The notes under the pieces: model-generated
The model's database searches: none
Seen by the model: the letters and a program-made list of their open reading frames with translations, nothing else
Told to the model about the DNA's origin: nothing
Shown: positions 17,767-26,256 of the stretch, one piece after another
Layout of the letters: every line of letters begins with the position of its first letter
How positions within the stretch are numbered: position 1 is the first letter of the stretch
Source of the DNA: Ruminococcus sp.
GTDB lineage: Bacteria; Bacillota_A; Clostridia; Oscillospirales; Ruminococcaceae
Assembly (NCBI RefSeq): GCF_016283395.1
Contig: NZ_JAEEMU010000050.1
Span: forward strand, 9,027 to 73,026
Length of the DNA: 64,000 nt
Direction of reading: 5' to 3'
Program-made: the position numbers and the translations under genes

Positions 17767-19563
17767 ATGAAAGAGCTTGATTTTCCTTTTGATGCTGCCT
17801 ATATAATGAGAAAAAAACGCGGTCTGCGCAAGGAGCTCCTCGGCGACGGCAGCAAACGCATAAAGAAAAAGATCGCTGTTCTCGGCGGCTCGACTACCGA
17901 TCATATCGTTTCAGCTCTTGAGCTTTTCCTGCTGAATTCAGGCATTGAACCTGAGTTTTATCAGTCTGAATACAATAAATTCTACGAAGATGCTGTTTTC
18001 GGCAATGAAGAGCTTGACAGCTTCTCCCCTGATATAATCTATATCCATACAACTTCAAGAAATCTTACACTTATCCCTGACAGTCCTACGGAAACTGCCG
18101 AAAGTGTACAGTCAAAGCTCGATGAGCAGGAAGATATATTCAGACAGGTATGGGAAAGCCTCGAAAAGCGTTTCTCCTGCCCTGTTATACAGAATAATTT
18201 CGAGCTTCCGCTATTCCGCCGCTCAGGCAGCTTCGACGGCTGGAGCACCTGCGGACAGGCTGCTTTTATCCAGCGCATGAACGTTTTTGTGTCGGACTGG
18301 GCGCGTACACACAAAGGATTTTTCGTGAATGATATCAACTACCTTTCATCAGTCTGCGGACTAACAAAGTGGCATAATGCCGATGACTGGTATCTCTATA
18401 AATACGCCATGAGCACGGAAGTTATCCCTGACCTTGCCCACAGCATCGCCTGTATCATCAAGTCGGTATACGGCAAAAACAAAAAGGTCATTGACCTTGA
18501 CCTTGATAATACCCTATGGGGAGGCGTTATCGGTGATGACGGTCAGGAAGGTATCGAGATAGGCCCTGAAACTGCCACAGGACAGTCATTCAGCGAATTT
18601 CAGTCATTTCTCAAGGGATATAAGGACTACGGCGTACTTCTTGCTGTTTGTTCCAAAAATGAAGAAGAAAATGCTCTTCTCGGATTAAAACACCCCAGCA
18701 GTATACTTGCTCCCGATGATTTTGTGTCCATAAAGGCAAACTGGCAGCCAAAAGATCAGAATATTGCAGAGTCGGCTGACGAACTGTCACTCGGTATCGA
18801 CTCATTTGTGTTCGTTGACGATAATCCTGCGGAATGTGCCATTGTTGAGGGACAGCTGCCGTCAGTACAGACAATTCCCGTAACAAGCGTCCACGATGCT
18901 ATGTATATGCTTTCAAGAAGCGGATTTTTCGAGATTACTTCCCTTTCCGCCGATGATATGCACCGCTCGGAGATGTATGCTGCAAATGCCAAAAGAGCTG
19001 CTCAGCAGAAGCAGTTCGGAAGCTATGCCGATTATCTGCTCAGTCTCGATATGACGGCAGAAATAAGCGGATTTGAGCCTGTTTACATTCAGCGTGTGAC
19101 TCAGCTCACCAACAAGAGCAATCAGTTCAACCTTACTACAAGACGCTATACTGAAAATGAGATACAGCAGCTAAGCATCAGCAGCGACTATATCTGTCTC
19201 TGCGGTCAGCTCAGTGATAAATTCGGCGACAACGGTATAGTTTCGGTCGTTATCGGAAAAATAAATGGCAACGCCCTTGATATCGAGCTGTGGCTCATGA
19301 GCTGCCGCGTTTTAAAACGTGATATGGAGCTTGCTATGCTGGACGAGCTTGTAAGTCAGGCTAAGGCTAAGGATATCACAAGGCTCAACGGCTATTACTA
19401 CAAAACCGCAAAGAACAATATGGTATCGGAGCTTTACGGTGATTTCGGCTTCTCTCTTGATGAAAAAGCCGAAAACGGAGACTCTGTATGGCACCTTGAT
19501 ATCACTGACTATAAAGAGAAAAATAAAGTCATAAAAACAAAAGAAAAGGAGCTTATAAAATGA
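17767..19563 (+). CDS. FkbH-like HAD-IIIC family protein
   Basis: A 598-residue cytosolic protein with three parts: an N-terminal SGNH-like region (about 1-235), a HAD domain with the FkbH signature IDLDLDNTLWGGVIGDDG (D245 and D247 are the catalytic Asp pair) and FVFVDDNPAE, and a C-terminal acyltransferase-like region with QRVTQLTNKSNQFNLTTRRY. Characterised FkbH-like enzymes take the glyceryl unit of 1,3-bisphosphoglycerate, dephosphorylate it and load it on an ACP Ser-phosphopantetheine thiol. The ACP gene overlaps by 4 bp, which strongly supports that pairing here. Whether the transferred unit is glyceryl, lactyl or another 3-carbon acid cannot be read from sequence. Confidence 0.9.
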   Translation: MKELDFPFDAAYIMRKKRGLRKELLGDGSKRIKKKIAVLGGSTTDHIVSALELFLLNSGIEPEFYQSEYNKFYEDAVFGNEELDSFSPDIIYIHTTSRNLTLIPDSPTETAESVQSKLDEQEDIFRQVWESLEKRFSCPVIQNNFELPLFRRSGSFDGWSTCGQAAFIQRMNVFVSDWARTHKGFFVNDINYLSSVCGLTKWHNADDWYLYKYAMSTEVIPDLAHSIACIIKSVYGKNKKVIDLDLDNTLWGGVIGDDGQEGIEIGPETATGQSFSEFQSFLKGYKDYGVLLAVCSKNEEENALLGLKHPSSILAPDDFVSIKANWQPKDQNIAESADELSLGIDSFVFVDDNPAECAIVEGQLPSVQTIPVTSVHDAMYMLSRSGFFEITSLSADDMHRSEMYAANAKRAAQQKQFGSYADYLLSLDMTAEISGFEPVYIQRVTQLTNKSNQFNLTTRRYTENEIQQLSISSDYICLCGQLSDKFGDNGIVSVVIGKINGNALDIELWLMSCRVLKRDMELAMLDELVSQAKAKDITRLNGYYYKTAKNNMVSELYGDFGFSLDEKAENGDSVWHLDITDYKEKNKVIKTKEKELIK

Positions 19564-19802
19564 ATACTAACGAAATAATCCCAAGACTTAATGAGGTTTT
19601 CCGCGATGTTTTCGGAGACTCTTCTATCTCAGTCACAGCTTCTACTACAGCTGATGATATAGATGACTGGGACAGCATCGAGCATATCAACCTCATCGGT
19701 GCTGTTGAAGCTGAATTCGGTATGCGCTTCAAGATGCGCGAGGTATCAGGCATGAAGAATGTGGGAGAAATGATAAACATTATTTCAGAAAGAGGAAAAT
19801 AA
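19560..19802 (+). CDS. Acyl carrier protein
   Basis: An 80-residue carrier protein with the phosphopantetheine attachment site WDSIEHINLI, Ser39. It overlaps the FkbH-like gene (ATGA) and the phosphoesterase gene (by 1 bp). The local context argues for a dedicated carrier in the surface-acylation cassette, analogous to DltC, rather than the fatty-acid ACP, whose motif is usually DSLD. No phosphopantetheinyl transferase is in the cluster. Confidence 0.93.
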   Translation: MNTNEIIPRLNEVFRDVFGDSSISVTASTTADDIDDWDSIEHINLIGAVEAEFGMRFKMREVSGMKNVGEMINIISERGK

Positions 19803-20662
19803 TGGGTAAGAAATTATCCCCAAAAGCTAAAAAAAGACTCAGAATACTCCTTATACTGTTTATTTTCTATGTTATCCTCACTGCATGGGGATATGTGATG
19901 CAGACTGTAAAGTACAAGGTAAAGTCCGACAAGCTTGACAAAGGGCTGAGGATAGTATTCATCTCCGATCTGCATAACTGCTTTTACGGCGGTACAGATC
20001 AGTCGGCTCTCATTGACAGAGTACATGATGCCGCTCCCGATATCGTTGTATTCGGCGGAGATGTCATTGATATGTGGGGAGGTACGAAACACGCCCTCAC
20101 CCTTATGAGAGCTCTCAGCAACGAGTATCCCTGCTTCTATTCCCCGGGCAACCACGAGGAAATGAGAAGCGATATCGAGGATTTTTACAATGAAGCAAGA
20201 AAGATATGTCCCGTACTTATGGGTGAAGATCACGCAGATATCACTGTAACCGGACAGGATATACGTCTTTTCGGTGCTATAAATGCTCAGGTCTGCTATA
20301 AGTATTCAACTCAGCTTCAGGAGTGTTTCGATGATCTTGACGATGAACATTACAATATACTCGTTGCTCATCAGCCAGAAGATATCGACTACTACCTCGG
20401 CGAAGGCTTCAATACCGATAAGGATTTCGACCTTATACTCTCGGGACACGCTCACGGCGGTCAGTGGAGGATTCCAAAGCTCCTCGATCAGGGACTTTAT
20501 GCTCCGCAGCAGGGATTGTTCCCGAAATATACCACAGGTATGTATCATTACGGCGACACTGTACATATAATAAGCCGCGGACTTGCAAAGCCCCTCAGAA
20601 TGATATTCATACCAAGAATTTTCAATCGTCCTGAGTTTTCTATCATAGATATAAACAGATAA
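19802..20662 (+). CDS. Membrane-anchored metallophosphoesterase
   Basis: A 286-residue protein with one N-terminal membrane helix (about 10-32) and a calcineurin-like phosphoesterase domain. Metal-binding motifs appear in order: VFISDLHN, FGGDVID, SPGNHEE, LVAHQPED, LSGHAHGGQWR. This is the YaeI/YkuE group of membrane phosphoesterases. Its start overlaps the ACP stop, so it belongs to the acylation operon; it may hydrolyse a surface or lipid-linked phosphate. The downstream 35 bp hold the next promoter and no clear terminator. Confidence 0.88.
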   Translation: MGKKLSPKAKKRLRILLILFIFYVILTAWGYVMQTVKYKVKSDKLDKGLRIVFISDLHNCFYGGTDQSALIDRVHDAAPDIVVFGGDVIDMWGGTKHALTLMRALSNEYPCFYSPGNHEEMRSDIEDFYNEARKICPVLMGEDHADITVTGQDIRLFGAINAQVCYKYSTQLQECFDDLDDEHYNILVAHQPEDIDYYLGEGFNTDKDFDLILSGHAHGGQWRIPKLLDQGLYAPQQGLFPKYTTGMYHYGDTVHIISRGLAKPLRMIFIPRIFNRPEFSIIDINR

Positions 20663-20696
20663 AAATGCCTGTATTTCCGAGAAAAATAAAAAACAC

Positions 20697-20725
20697 TTGT
20701 AATTTCAGACGAATAATGATATAAT
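20697..20725 (+). promoter_or_regulatory. Promoter of rlmB
   Basis: TTGTAA (20697-20702), 17-bp spacer, TATAAT (20720-20725). Confidence 0.75.
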
Positions 20726-20807
20726 AGGAATGATATTTCGTTTTAAGTAAGTATCACAAAACACAGAACAAAAGGAGCATGGGCAGCTTTTGTGCCCTCT
20801 GTAAGAT

Positions 20808-21569
20808 ATGGAAAAAGAGAAAAATACTACAGAAGCGTCCGAAAATATAATATGCGGACGTAATCCCGTTATCGAAGCACTTAAATCAGGTGCTAACCTT
20901 GATACTATATATATCAACGGTAACGGCGGTAGCCTCGGTGTTATCCGCCGACTTGCAAAAGAAAAAGGCATCGTAGTAAAAGATGCCGATGATAAAAAGC
21001 TCTCAAGACTGTCAGGCGGTGCTTCTCATCAGGGCGTTGTTGCCGAAGGAGCCTGCGGTGAATATGTTTCCGTTGAGGATATCCTCGCTGTTTCACAGAA
21101 AAAAGGCACTAAGCCTTTCATCATCATCTGTGATGAGATCGAAGATCCCCATAATCTCGGTGCTATTATCCGTACTGCCGAAACATCGGGAGCTGACGGC
21201 GTTATTATCCCGAAGCGCAGAAGTGCTTCCCTTAACGCTACTGTTTTCAAGACATCAGCAGGCGCAGCAAATTATGTGCCTGTTGCAAGAGTCTCAAATC
21301 TTGCAAGCTGTATCGACACACTCAAGGAAAACGGCGTGTGGATATACGGCACCGATGCCTCGGGCACTGATTACTCAGAGACAGACTTCACAGGCGGAGT
21401 CGCTCTTATTATCGGCTCTGAGGGCTTCGGCATGAGCAAGCTTATACAGAAAAAATGCGATTTTATGATAAAACTCCCTATGCTTGGAAAAATAAATTCA
21501 CTCAATGCTTCCGTCGCAGCAGGTATCTTTATGTATGAGGTGCTGCGTCAGCGCAGAGGCAATAACTAA
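20808..21569 (+). CDS. rlmB: 23S rRNA (guanosine-2'-O-)-methyltransferase RlmB
   Basis: A 253-residue SpoU/TrmH-family methyltransferase with an N-terminal substrate-binding domain (IICGRNPVIEALKSG) and a knotted SPOUT domain: motif 1 DEIEDPHNLGAIIRTAETSGADGVIIPKRRS region, motif 2 LIIGSEGFGMS and motif 3 KLPMLGKINSLNASVAAGIFMYE. It methylates a conserved guanosine of 23S rRNA in the cytoplasm; the mitochondrial and cysteinyl-tRNA synthetase neighbours often seen in Firmicutes are absent. The downstream gene starts 10 bp later. Confidence 0.92.
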   Translation: MEKEKNTTEASENIICGRNPVIEALKSGANLDTIYINGNGGSLGVIRRLAKEKGIVVKDADDKKLSRLSGGASHQGVVAEGACGEYVSVEDILAVSQKKGTKPFIIICDEIEDPHNLGAIIRTAETSGADGVIIPKRRSASLNATVFKTSAGAANYVPVARVSNLASCIDTLKENGVWIYGTDASGTDYSETDFTGGVALIIGSEGFGMSKLIQKKCDFMIKLPMLGKINSLNASVAAGIFMYEVLRQRRGNN

Positions 21570-21579
21570 GGAGATAATT

Positions 21580-24111
21580 ATGTCGGAACAGAAACCATCG
21601 CTGGAGGCTATTCTTGACGAGTACTCTCCCGATAACAACGAACCAAAGACTAAAGTGGGCAGAGTAGATGCCCAGAAGATCATAAATTCAACTGTAGACT
21701 CACCCGACATCGTTCAGAAAGCAAAATCAAGACCTCCTGTTTCGCACGAGAAATCCGCGCTTTTTGACAACGCGCTCCGCAACGAACAGCCTGCGGACGC
21801 AGTCAAGCCTGCCGACCTTTCACGGCACAAGATAGCCGTTGTAAGCTCGGACTCAATGAGCGAGATACGGACAAATCCTCAGCGAAAGGTCATTCCGTCA
21901 GGTGTTGTCACCCCGGTACAGATGAATCCCGATGAAGCTCCCAAGATAAGGCGTATGAGTGAATCTACCCGTGCCAAGGAAGCTGACGGTAAAAAATATA
22001 AAAAGAAGCGCAAGGGCAAAAAGGATAACGACTATACCTACGCTAAGGAAACTCCTGACGGCGAGTATATGTATTCTCCTCCTGAGTTCAAAAAGAAAAA
22101 ACGTACAAGGATACAGATAATACAGGCTGCCGAAAGTCCCGAGGGACGCAAGCAGATAACAGATATCGTTCCGTCACCTGCTGCTGTTGAGGCGGCAAAG
22201 CCTGTTGAGCCTGCTCCGAGAGCTGAGCTCACAAGCATCAACCTCAGCGAAAAGGCACAGATAGACGCAGGTCAGCTCGATGTACACATAACTCAGGAAG
22301 CTGACGAGTATATGTCGGTACATTCAAAGCGCAAACGAACAAAACGTATCGTTGACTTCAATTATTACGGCGATGTTGAAGATGTCGGACGAGATATATA
22401 TGAGCTGAAAAGCACTATTTCCGTCAGAGTCGTAATTCTCGCTATGACGGCTTTTCTGAGCCTGTTCATCACTATATCCAATCAATTCCAGCTGCCGCTG
22501 CTGGATTTTCTGAGTATGTCGCATATAAAGACATACCTCACCACACATCTGGTGCTGGGAGTTATATCCATACTCTCATCAATGGCAGTAATAACAAAGG
22601 GCGTAAAAAAACTTGTCAGCCTGAAAGCAGACAGCGATTCCATGACGGCAGTTACAGCTATTTCCTGCCTTATCGCTTTGATACCTGCATTTCTCAGACC
22701 AGATCTTGTCACGACCGAAAATATACACATCTATATGCCAGTGGGTATCCTTGCTCTGTTTATCAACGCAGTGGGCAAGCTCCTTATTATAAGGCGCGCA
22801 GCAAGGAATTTCAAATTCGTTTCAAAGAATTTCGACCGTCACGGCGTTACCTATGTTACAGATGAGGATCGTGCAGAACGTATAACACGCGGAACTCTCG
22901 GAGACTTCCCTATCCTTGCTTCCATGAGGAAAACGGACTTTCTCACCGATTTTCTGCGATATACCTATTCATCTGATATGACCGATGAATACTGCAAAAA
23001 GGCTACTCCTATATGCCTTATTGCTTCAATTATCGTTTCATTCTTCCTTACATTCTTCTGTAAGGGCACTTTCTTCAATCTTGACTCGGCTGCATTCGGT
23101 TTTTCAATATTCAGTATGCTCATATGCGCTACTTCATGTATCGCTATGCCTTTCGTAGTCAATATACCGCTGGAGAATGTTTCAAACAGTGCGATCAGGA
23201 ACAAGGGCATAATGCTTGGATATCAGAGCGTAGACGACTTCTATGACACTAATTCCATTCTTGTTGACGCAGGCTCTCTTTTCCCTGAGGGTACTGTAAG
23301 ACTTGACGGTATCAAGGTATTCTCGAATACAAAGCTTGATGAAGCACTTCTTGAGGCTGCAAGCCTTACTGCTACGGCAGGAAGCATAATGTCACAGCTC
23401 TTCACAGACGTTATCGCAGGCAGAAACGGTGTGCTCTACCCTATTGAAAACTACTCCTATGAGGAGGGTATGGGAATGTGCGGCTGGATAAACAACAAGA
23501 GAGTCCTTTTCGGAAACCGCGAGCTTATGACGAGCCACAACATCGAAGGAGTACCTACAAAAACTCAGGAAGCAGAAATGGTGGACGGCAAAAAGGACGC
23601 AATGTACCTTTCGATATCAGGCAATCTTGCTGCGATGTTCGTAGTTGATATAGTTGCTGACCGCTATGTGAAGAAATGGTCAAAGAAGCTCTGCAAGAAT
23701 AAGATATGCTTATTCGTTAAGAGCATTGATCCATGCATCACTGTTAAAAAGCTCAATACGCTTTTCGGTATACCAGAGGATATGTCAAGGATACTTCCCA
23801 AAAAGCTCCATGAGGACTTCTACGAGGAGACCAAAAAGGCTGTACGTCTCAGCTCTTCAATGGCTACTACAGGTAAATTCTCCTCACTTGCCGAGCTTCT
23901 CATCGGCACTAAGGTAGTTCATACATCTGCTATAATAGGTCTTATCCTACAGACTGCCTCAATAATTCTCGGCTTCGGACTGTGTATGCTTCTGATACTT
24001 TCAAAGGCATTCCGCTCCAATTATGTGTATATGTCAGCTACCGCACTGACCGTCTATAATCTGGTTTGGGCTGCTGTCACATACATTGCCGTAAGCATCA
24101 AAAAAACATAA
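21580..24111 (+). CDS. Degenerate P-type-ATPase-like membrane protein
   Basis: An 843-residue protein. Residues 1-280 are charged, low-complexity and probably disordered. After that the helix pattern is 4 + 2 + 2, as in P1B metal ATPases. Several parts align by eye: KGVKKLVSLKADSDSMTAVTA (M1 entry), a TM6 segment TSCIAMPF (C520 to P524) at the CPC position, ILVDAGSLFPEG at the DKTGTLTEG position (D563 kept, KTGT lost), and NKRVLFGNRELM (G645-R647), like the N-domain VLVGN motif. The A-domain region is only about 70 residues with no TGE, and no GDGIND motif exists. I infer an enzymatically dead paralogue with a new role. ATG 21580 follows AAGGAG. An LCP gene lies 67 bp downstream. Confidence 0.7.
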   Translation: MSEQKPSLEAILDEYSPDNNEPKTKVGRVDAQKIINSTVDSPDIVQKAKSRPPVSHEKSALFDNALRNEQPADAVKPADLSRHKIAVVSSDSMSEIRTNPQRKVIPSGVVTPVQMNPDEAPKIRRMSESTRAKEADGKKYKKKRKGKKDNDYTYAKETPDGEYMYSPPEFKKKKRTRIQIIQAAESPEGRKQITDIVPSPAAVEAAKPVEPAPRAELTSINLSEKAQIDAGQLDVHITQEADEYMSVHSKRKRTKRIVDFNYYGDVEDVGRDIYELKSTISVRVVILAMTAFLSLFITISNQFQLPLLDFLSMSHIKTYLTTHLVLGVISILSSMAVITKGVKKLVSLKADSDSMTAVTAISCLIALIPAFLRPDLVTTENIHIYMPVGILALFINAVGKLLIIRRAARNFKFVSKNFDRHGVTYVTDEDRAERITRGTLGDFPILASMRKTDFLTDFLRYTYSSDMTDEYCKKATPICLIASIIVSFFLTFFCKGTFFNLDSAAFGFSIFSMLICATSCIAMPFVVNIPLENVSNSAIRNKGIMLGYQSVDDFYDTNSILVDAGSLFPEGTVRLDGIKVFSNTKLDEALLEAASLTATAGSIMSQLFTDVIAGRNGVLYPIENYSYEEGMGMCGWINNKRVLFGNRELMTSHNIEGVPTKTQEAEMVDGKKDAMYLSISGNLAAMFVVDIVADRYVKKWSKKLCKNKICLFVKSIDPCITVKKLNTLFGIPEDMSRILPKKLHEDFYEETKKAVRLSSSMATTGKFSSLAELLIGTKVVHTSAIIGLILQTASIILGFGLCMLLILSKAFRSNYVYMSATALTVYNLVWAAVTYIAVSIKKT

Positions 24112-24117
24112 ATAACC

Positions 24118-24156
24118 AAAGAACCTGTATCTTCCGCAACGTTGATACAGGTTCTT
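24118..24156. other. Inverted repeat between pseudo-ATPase and LCP genes
   Basis: A 13-bp perfect stem (AAGAACCTGTATC and its complement) with a 12-base loop. No T tract follows, so it is a poor terminator; it may attenuate or stabilise the mRNA. Confidence 0.5.
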
Positions 24157-24178
24157 AAAGCATAGAAAGGACACAACC

Positions 24179-25588
24179 ATGCCAAACAGATATAATGGCA
24201 AAAACCATGACGAAATAAAAAATACTGACGATGAGGATACAATGCTGCTGCCTGATGATCTTAACGATTACAGGCAATATCAGCAGCCCCGTCAGGAGCT
24301 TCCTCACCTGAGAAAGGTTGGAAGCACTCCTCAGCGTCCACAGCAGAAAAACGGTGAGAGGGTGTATACTTCAAATGATCCGCCGCAGTTCCCGCAATCA
24401 GGACAGCCACCTCAGTTTCCTCACAGCTCTGCTCCCCCACCGCCTATGCACCAGCAGTCAGGACAGTATTACGACTATAATCAGCAGCCGCCTCAGAACT
24501 ACAGCGGATATTCTCAGACTCCGCCGCCTGCTGCACCTACAGCTCCGCCACCGCCGCAACGTCCTGCTTCACAGAACAGACCTGCCGCAGCTCCCGAGCC
24601 TGAACACCAGCCAAAAAAGAAAAATCGCAAGCATAAATCTCTTGCAAGAAAGATAATCGGCAGAGTAATAAAGTCATTACTTGTTCTTTTCCTGCTGTTA
24701 TTCGGCATCTATTCATGTACATCTTTAAGCCTTATCAGCAAAATGAACCATGTTGAAACAGGCAACCGTACTCATTACGCAAATAATACAGGCAGAAGCC
24801 ATGTACGCAGCGTACTTGTAATAGGTACTGACGGAAGAACAGATGACGACCGCGGACGTTCGGACTCTATGATACTTGTTTCCCTCAACAGCAAGACCAA
24901 TGAGCTTATTATGACATCTTTCATGCGTGATTGCTATGTTGAGATACCAAATAACGGCTGGAACAAGCTCAATGCAGCTTATGCTTTCGGCGGTCCTGAG
25001 CTTCTCATGGACACTATCGAATATAACTTCGATGTACGTATCGACGATTATGTTTCTGTGGACTTTGCTTCATTCGTATCCGTTGTTGACTCAGTCGGCG
25101 GTATAGATATCGAAGTCAGCGATGAAGAAGCCGAGGAGATCAACGTTATCCTCATATCTGAGGTAAACGAGCTTATGGGCGATGACAGAATGTCAGACCT
25201 TCTTGACCACGGCGGAAAACTCCACCTTAACGGCAAACAGGCACTGTCCTACTCTCGTATACGTAAGGTGGGCAACAGCGATTTCGAGCGCACACAGCGT
25301 CAGCGTCGTGTAATGTCCCTTATCATCGCAAAACTCAAGTCATTCAGACCTTCAATGTTCAAGCGCCTTGCTTCTGACGTTATACCCGATGTTTCAACAA
25401 ATATGTCAACTCTCGACGCTTATCTGCTCTCACTGAGACTGCCTTTCGCAGCAAGATACAAGATGAAGCAGATACAGATACCTGCCGAGGGTACATTCTA
25501 CGGCGCAGATGTTGAAGTCGGAAACGTTCTGCAAGTTGACTTTGACGCAAATATGGACGTTATCGAAAGAGAAGTATTTGCAAAATAA
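24179..25588 (+). CDS. LytR-CpsA-Psr (LCP) family phosphotransferase
   Basis: A 469-residue membrane protein that should attach lipid-linked teichoic acid or capsule polymers to peptidoglycan outside the cell. A cytosolic N-terminal region (1-155) is rich in Pro and Gln, an unusually long intrinsically disordered tail for this family. A basic patch and one membrane helix (about 160-182) precede the LCP domain: SVLVIGTDGRTDDDRGRSDSM, MTSFMRDCYVEIP, KLNAAYAFGG, VDSVGGIDIEV, LNGKQALSYSRIR and DFERTQRQRRV, which include the conserved Arg and Asp residues that bind the pyrophosphate. Start follows GAAAGGA. Its coupling to the preceding membrane gene suggests shared envelope function. Confidence 0.92.
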   Translation: MPNRYNGKNHDEIKNTDDEDTMLLPDDLNDYRQYQQPRQELPHLRKVGSTPQRPQQKNGERVYTSNDPPQFPQSGQPPQFPHSSAPPPPMHQQSGQYYDYNQQPPQNYSGYSQTPPPAAPTAPPPPQRPASQNRPAAAPEPEHQPKKKNRKHKSLARKIIGRVIKSLLVLFLLLFGIYSCTSLSLISKMNHVETGNRTHYANNTGRSHVRSVLVIGTDGRTDDDRGRSDSMILVSLNSKTNELIMTSFMRDCYVEIPNNGWNKLNAAYAFGGPELLMDTIEYNFDVRIDDYVSVDFASFVSVVDSVGGIDIEVSDEEAEEINVILISEVNELMGDDRMSDLLDHGGKLHLNGKQALSYSRIRKVGNSDFERTQRQRRVMSLIIAKLKSFRPSMFKRLASDVIPDVSTNMSTLDAYLLSLRLPFAARYKMKQIQIPAEGTFYGADVEVGNVLQVDFDANMDVIEREVFAK

Positions 25589-25601
25589 TCCAGAATACAC
25601 C

Positions 25602-25639
25602 AAAAGCCATAGTAATTAAAGAATACTATGGCTTTTTTA
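25602..25639 (+). terminator. Terminator of the LCP gene
   Basis: AAAAGCCATAGTA and its complement form a 13-bp stem followed by TTTTTT. Confidence 0.9.
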
Positions 25640-25668
25640 TTGACACGGGCAGCATATTGAGATATAAT
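25640..25668 (+). promoter_or_regulatory. Perfect consensus promoter of the GNAT gene
   Basis: TTGACA (25640-25645), 17 bp, TATAAT (25663-25668), beginning at the end of the preceding terminator. Confidence 0.92.
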
Positions 25669-25703
25669 TCTTATTATAATGATATATGATTTGAGGTGCT
25701 GCT

Positions 25704-26219
25704 ATGACTGAACTATTTTCAACAGAAAGACTGACTGTAAGAAAATTCACTCCAGACGATCACAGTGATCTTGCTGATATACTTACAGATAAGGAAGTAA
25801 CATATTTTGAACCATATGAGACCTTCACAAGAGAAGCCTGCGTGCAGGAAGCTATCAACTTCTCGGAAAGTGATGAATTCTTTGCTGTTGTGCATAACGG
25901 CAAGGTCATAGGGAAAATATACTTTTCACCAAGAGAATGTGGAAGCTATGAAATAGGATATACGTTCAATCTCTCTTATCAGGGACATGGATTTGCTTCA
26001 GAGAGCTTACGCGGAATGATCGCTTATGCCTTTAATACTCTCGGTGTGCGACGTATATTCGCTACTATCGACACAAGAAACGAAAAGTCATGGCGTTTAG
26101 CAGAAAGACTTGGTATGCGCAGAGAAGCGGAACATAAGGAGCTTTATCCACGCAAGGAAGATGAATCTGTTTACAACGATTTCTATGTTTATGCCATACT
26201 GAAAAAAGAGTTTGCATAA
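25704..26219 (+). CDS. GNAT acetyltransferase, RimJ/RimL type
   Basis: A 171-residue Gcn5-related N-acetyltransferase. It begins with the typical TERLTVRKFTPDD and has the acetyl-CoA binding segment YQGHGFASESLRGMIAYAF and a later RIFATIDTRNEKSWRLAERLGM. Members acetylate ribosomal protein N-termini, small molecules or toxins; the substrate cannot be assigned. A single-gene unit with its own perfect promoter and terminator. GAGGTG precedes the ATG. Confidence 0.88.
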   Translation: MTELFSTERLTVRKFTPDDHSDLADILTDKEVTYFEPYETFTREACVQEAINFSESDEFFAVVHNGKVIGKIYFSPRECGSYEIGYTFNLSYQGHGFASESLRGMIAYAFNTLGVRRIFATIDTRNEKSWRLAERLGMRREAEHKELYPRKEDESVYNDFYVYAILKKEFA

Positions 26220-26221
26220 CA

Positions 26222-26256
26222 GAAAACTCCCGAAACATCGGGAGTTTTGTTTTTTT
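26222..26256. terminator. Bidirectional terminator
   Basis: AAAACTCCCGA / TCGGGAGTTTT with T runs on both strands, between convergent GNAT and aminotransferase genes. Confidence 0.88.

Noticed and set aside
21580..24111. Interpretation of the P-type-like gene as a pseudogene
   Set aside because: The frame is open over 843 codons, has a good ribosome binding site and ordinary codon use; lost motifs are replaced coherently rather than by stops or frameshifts.
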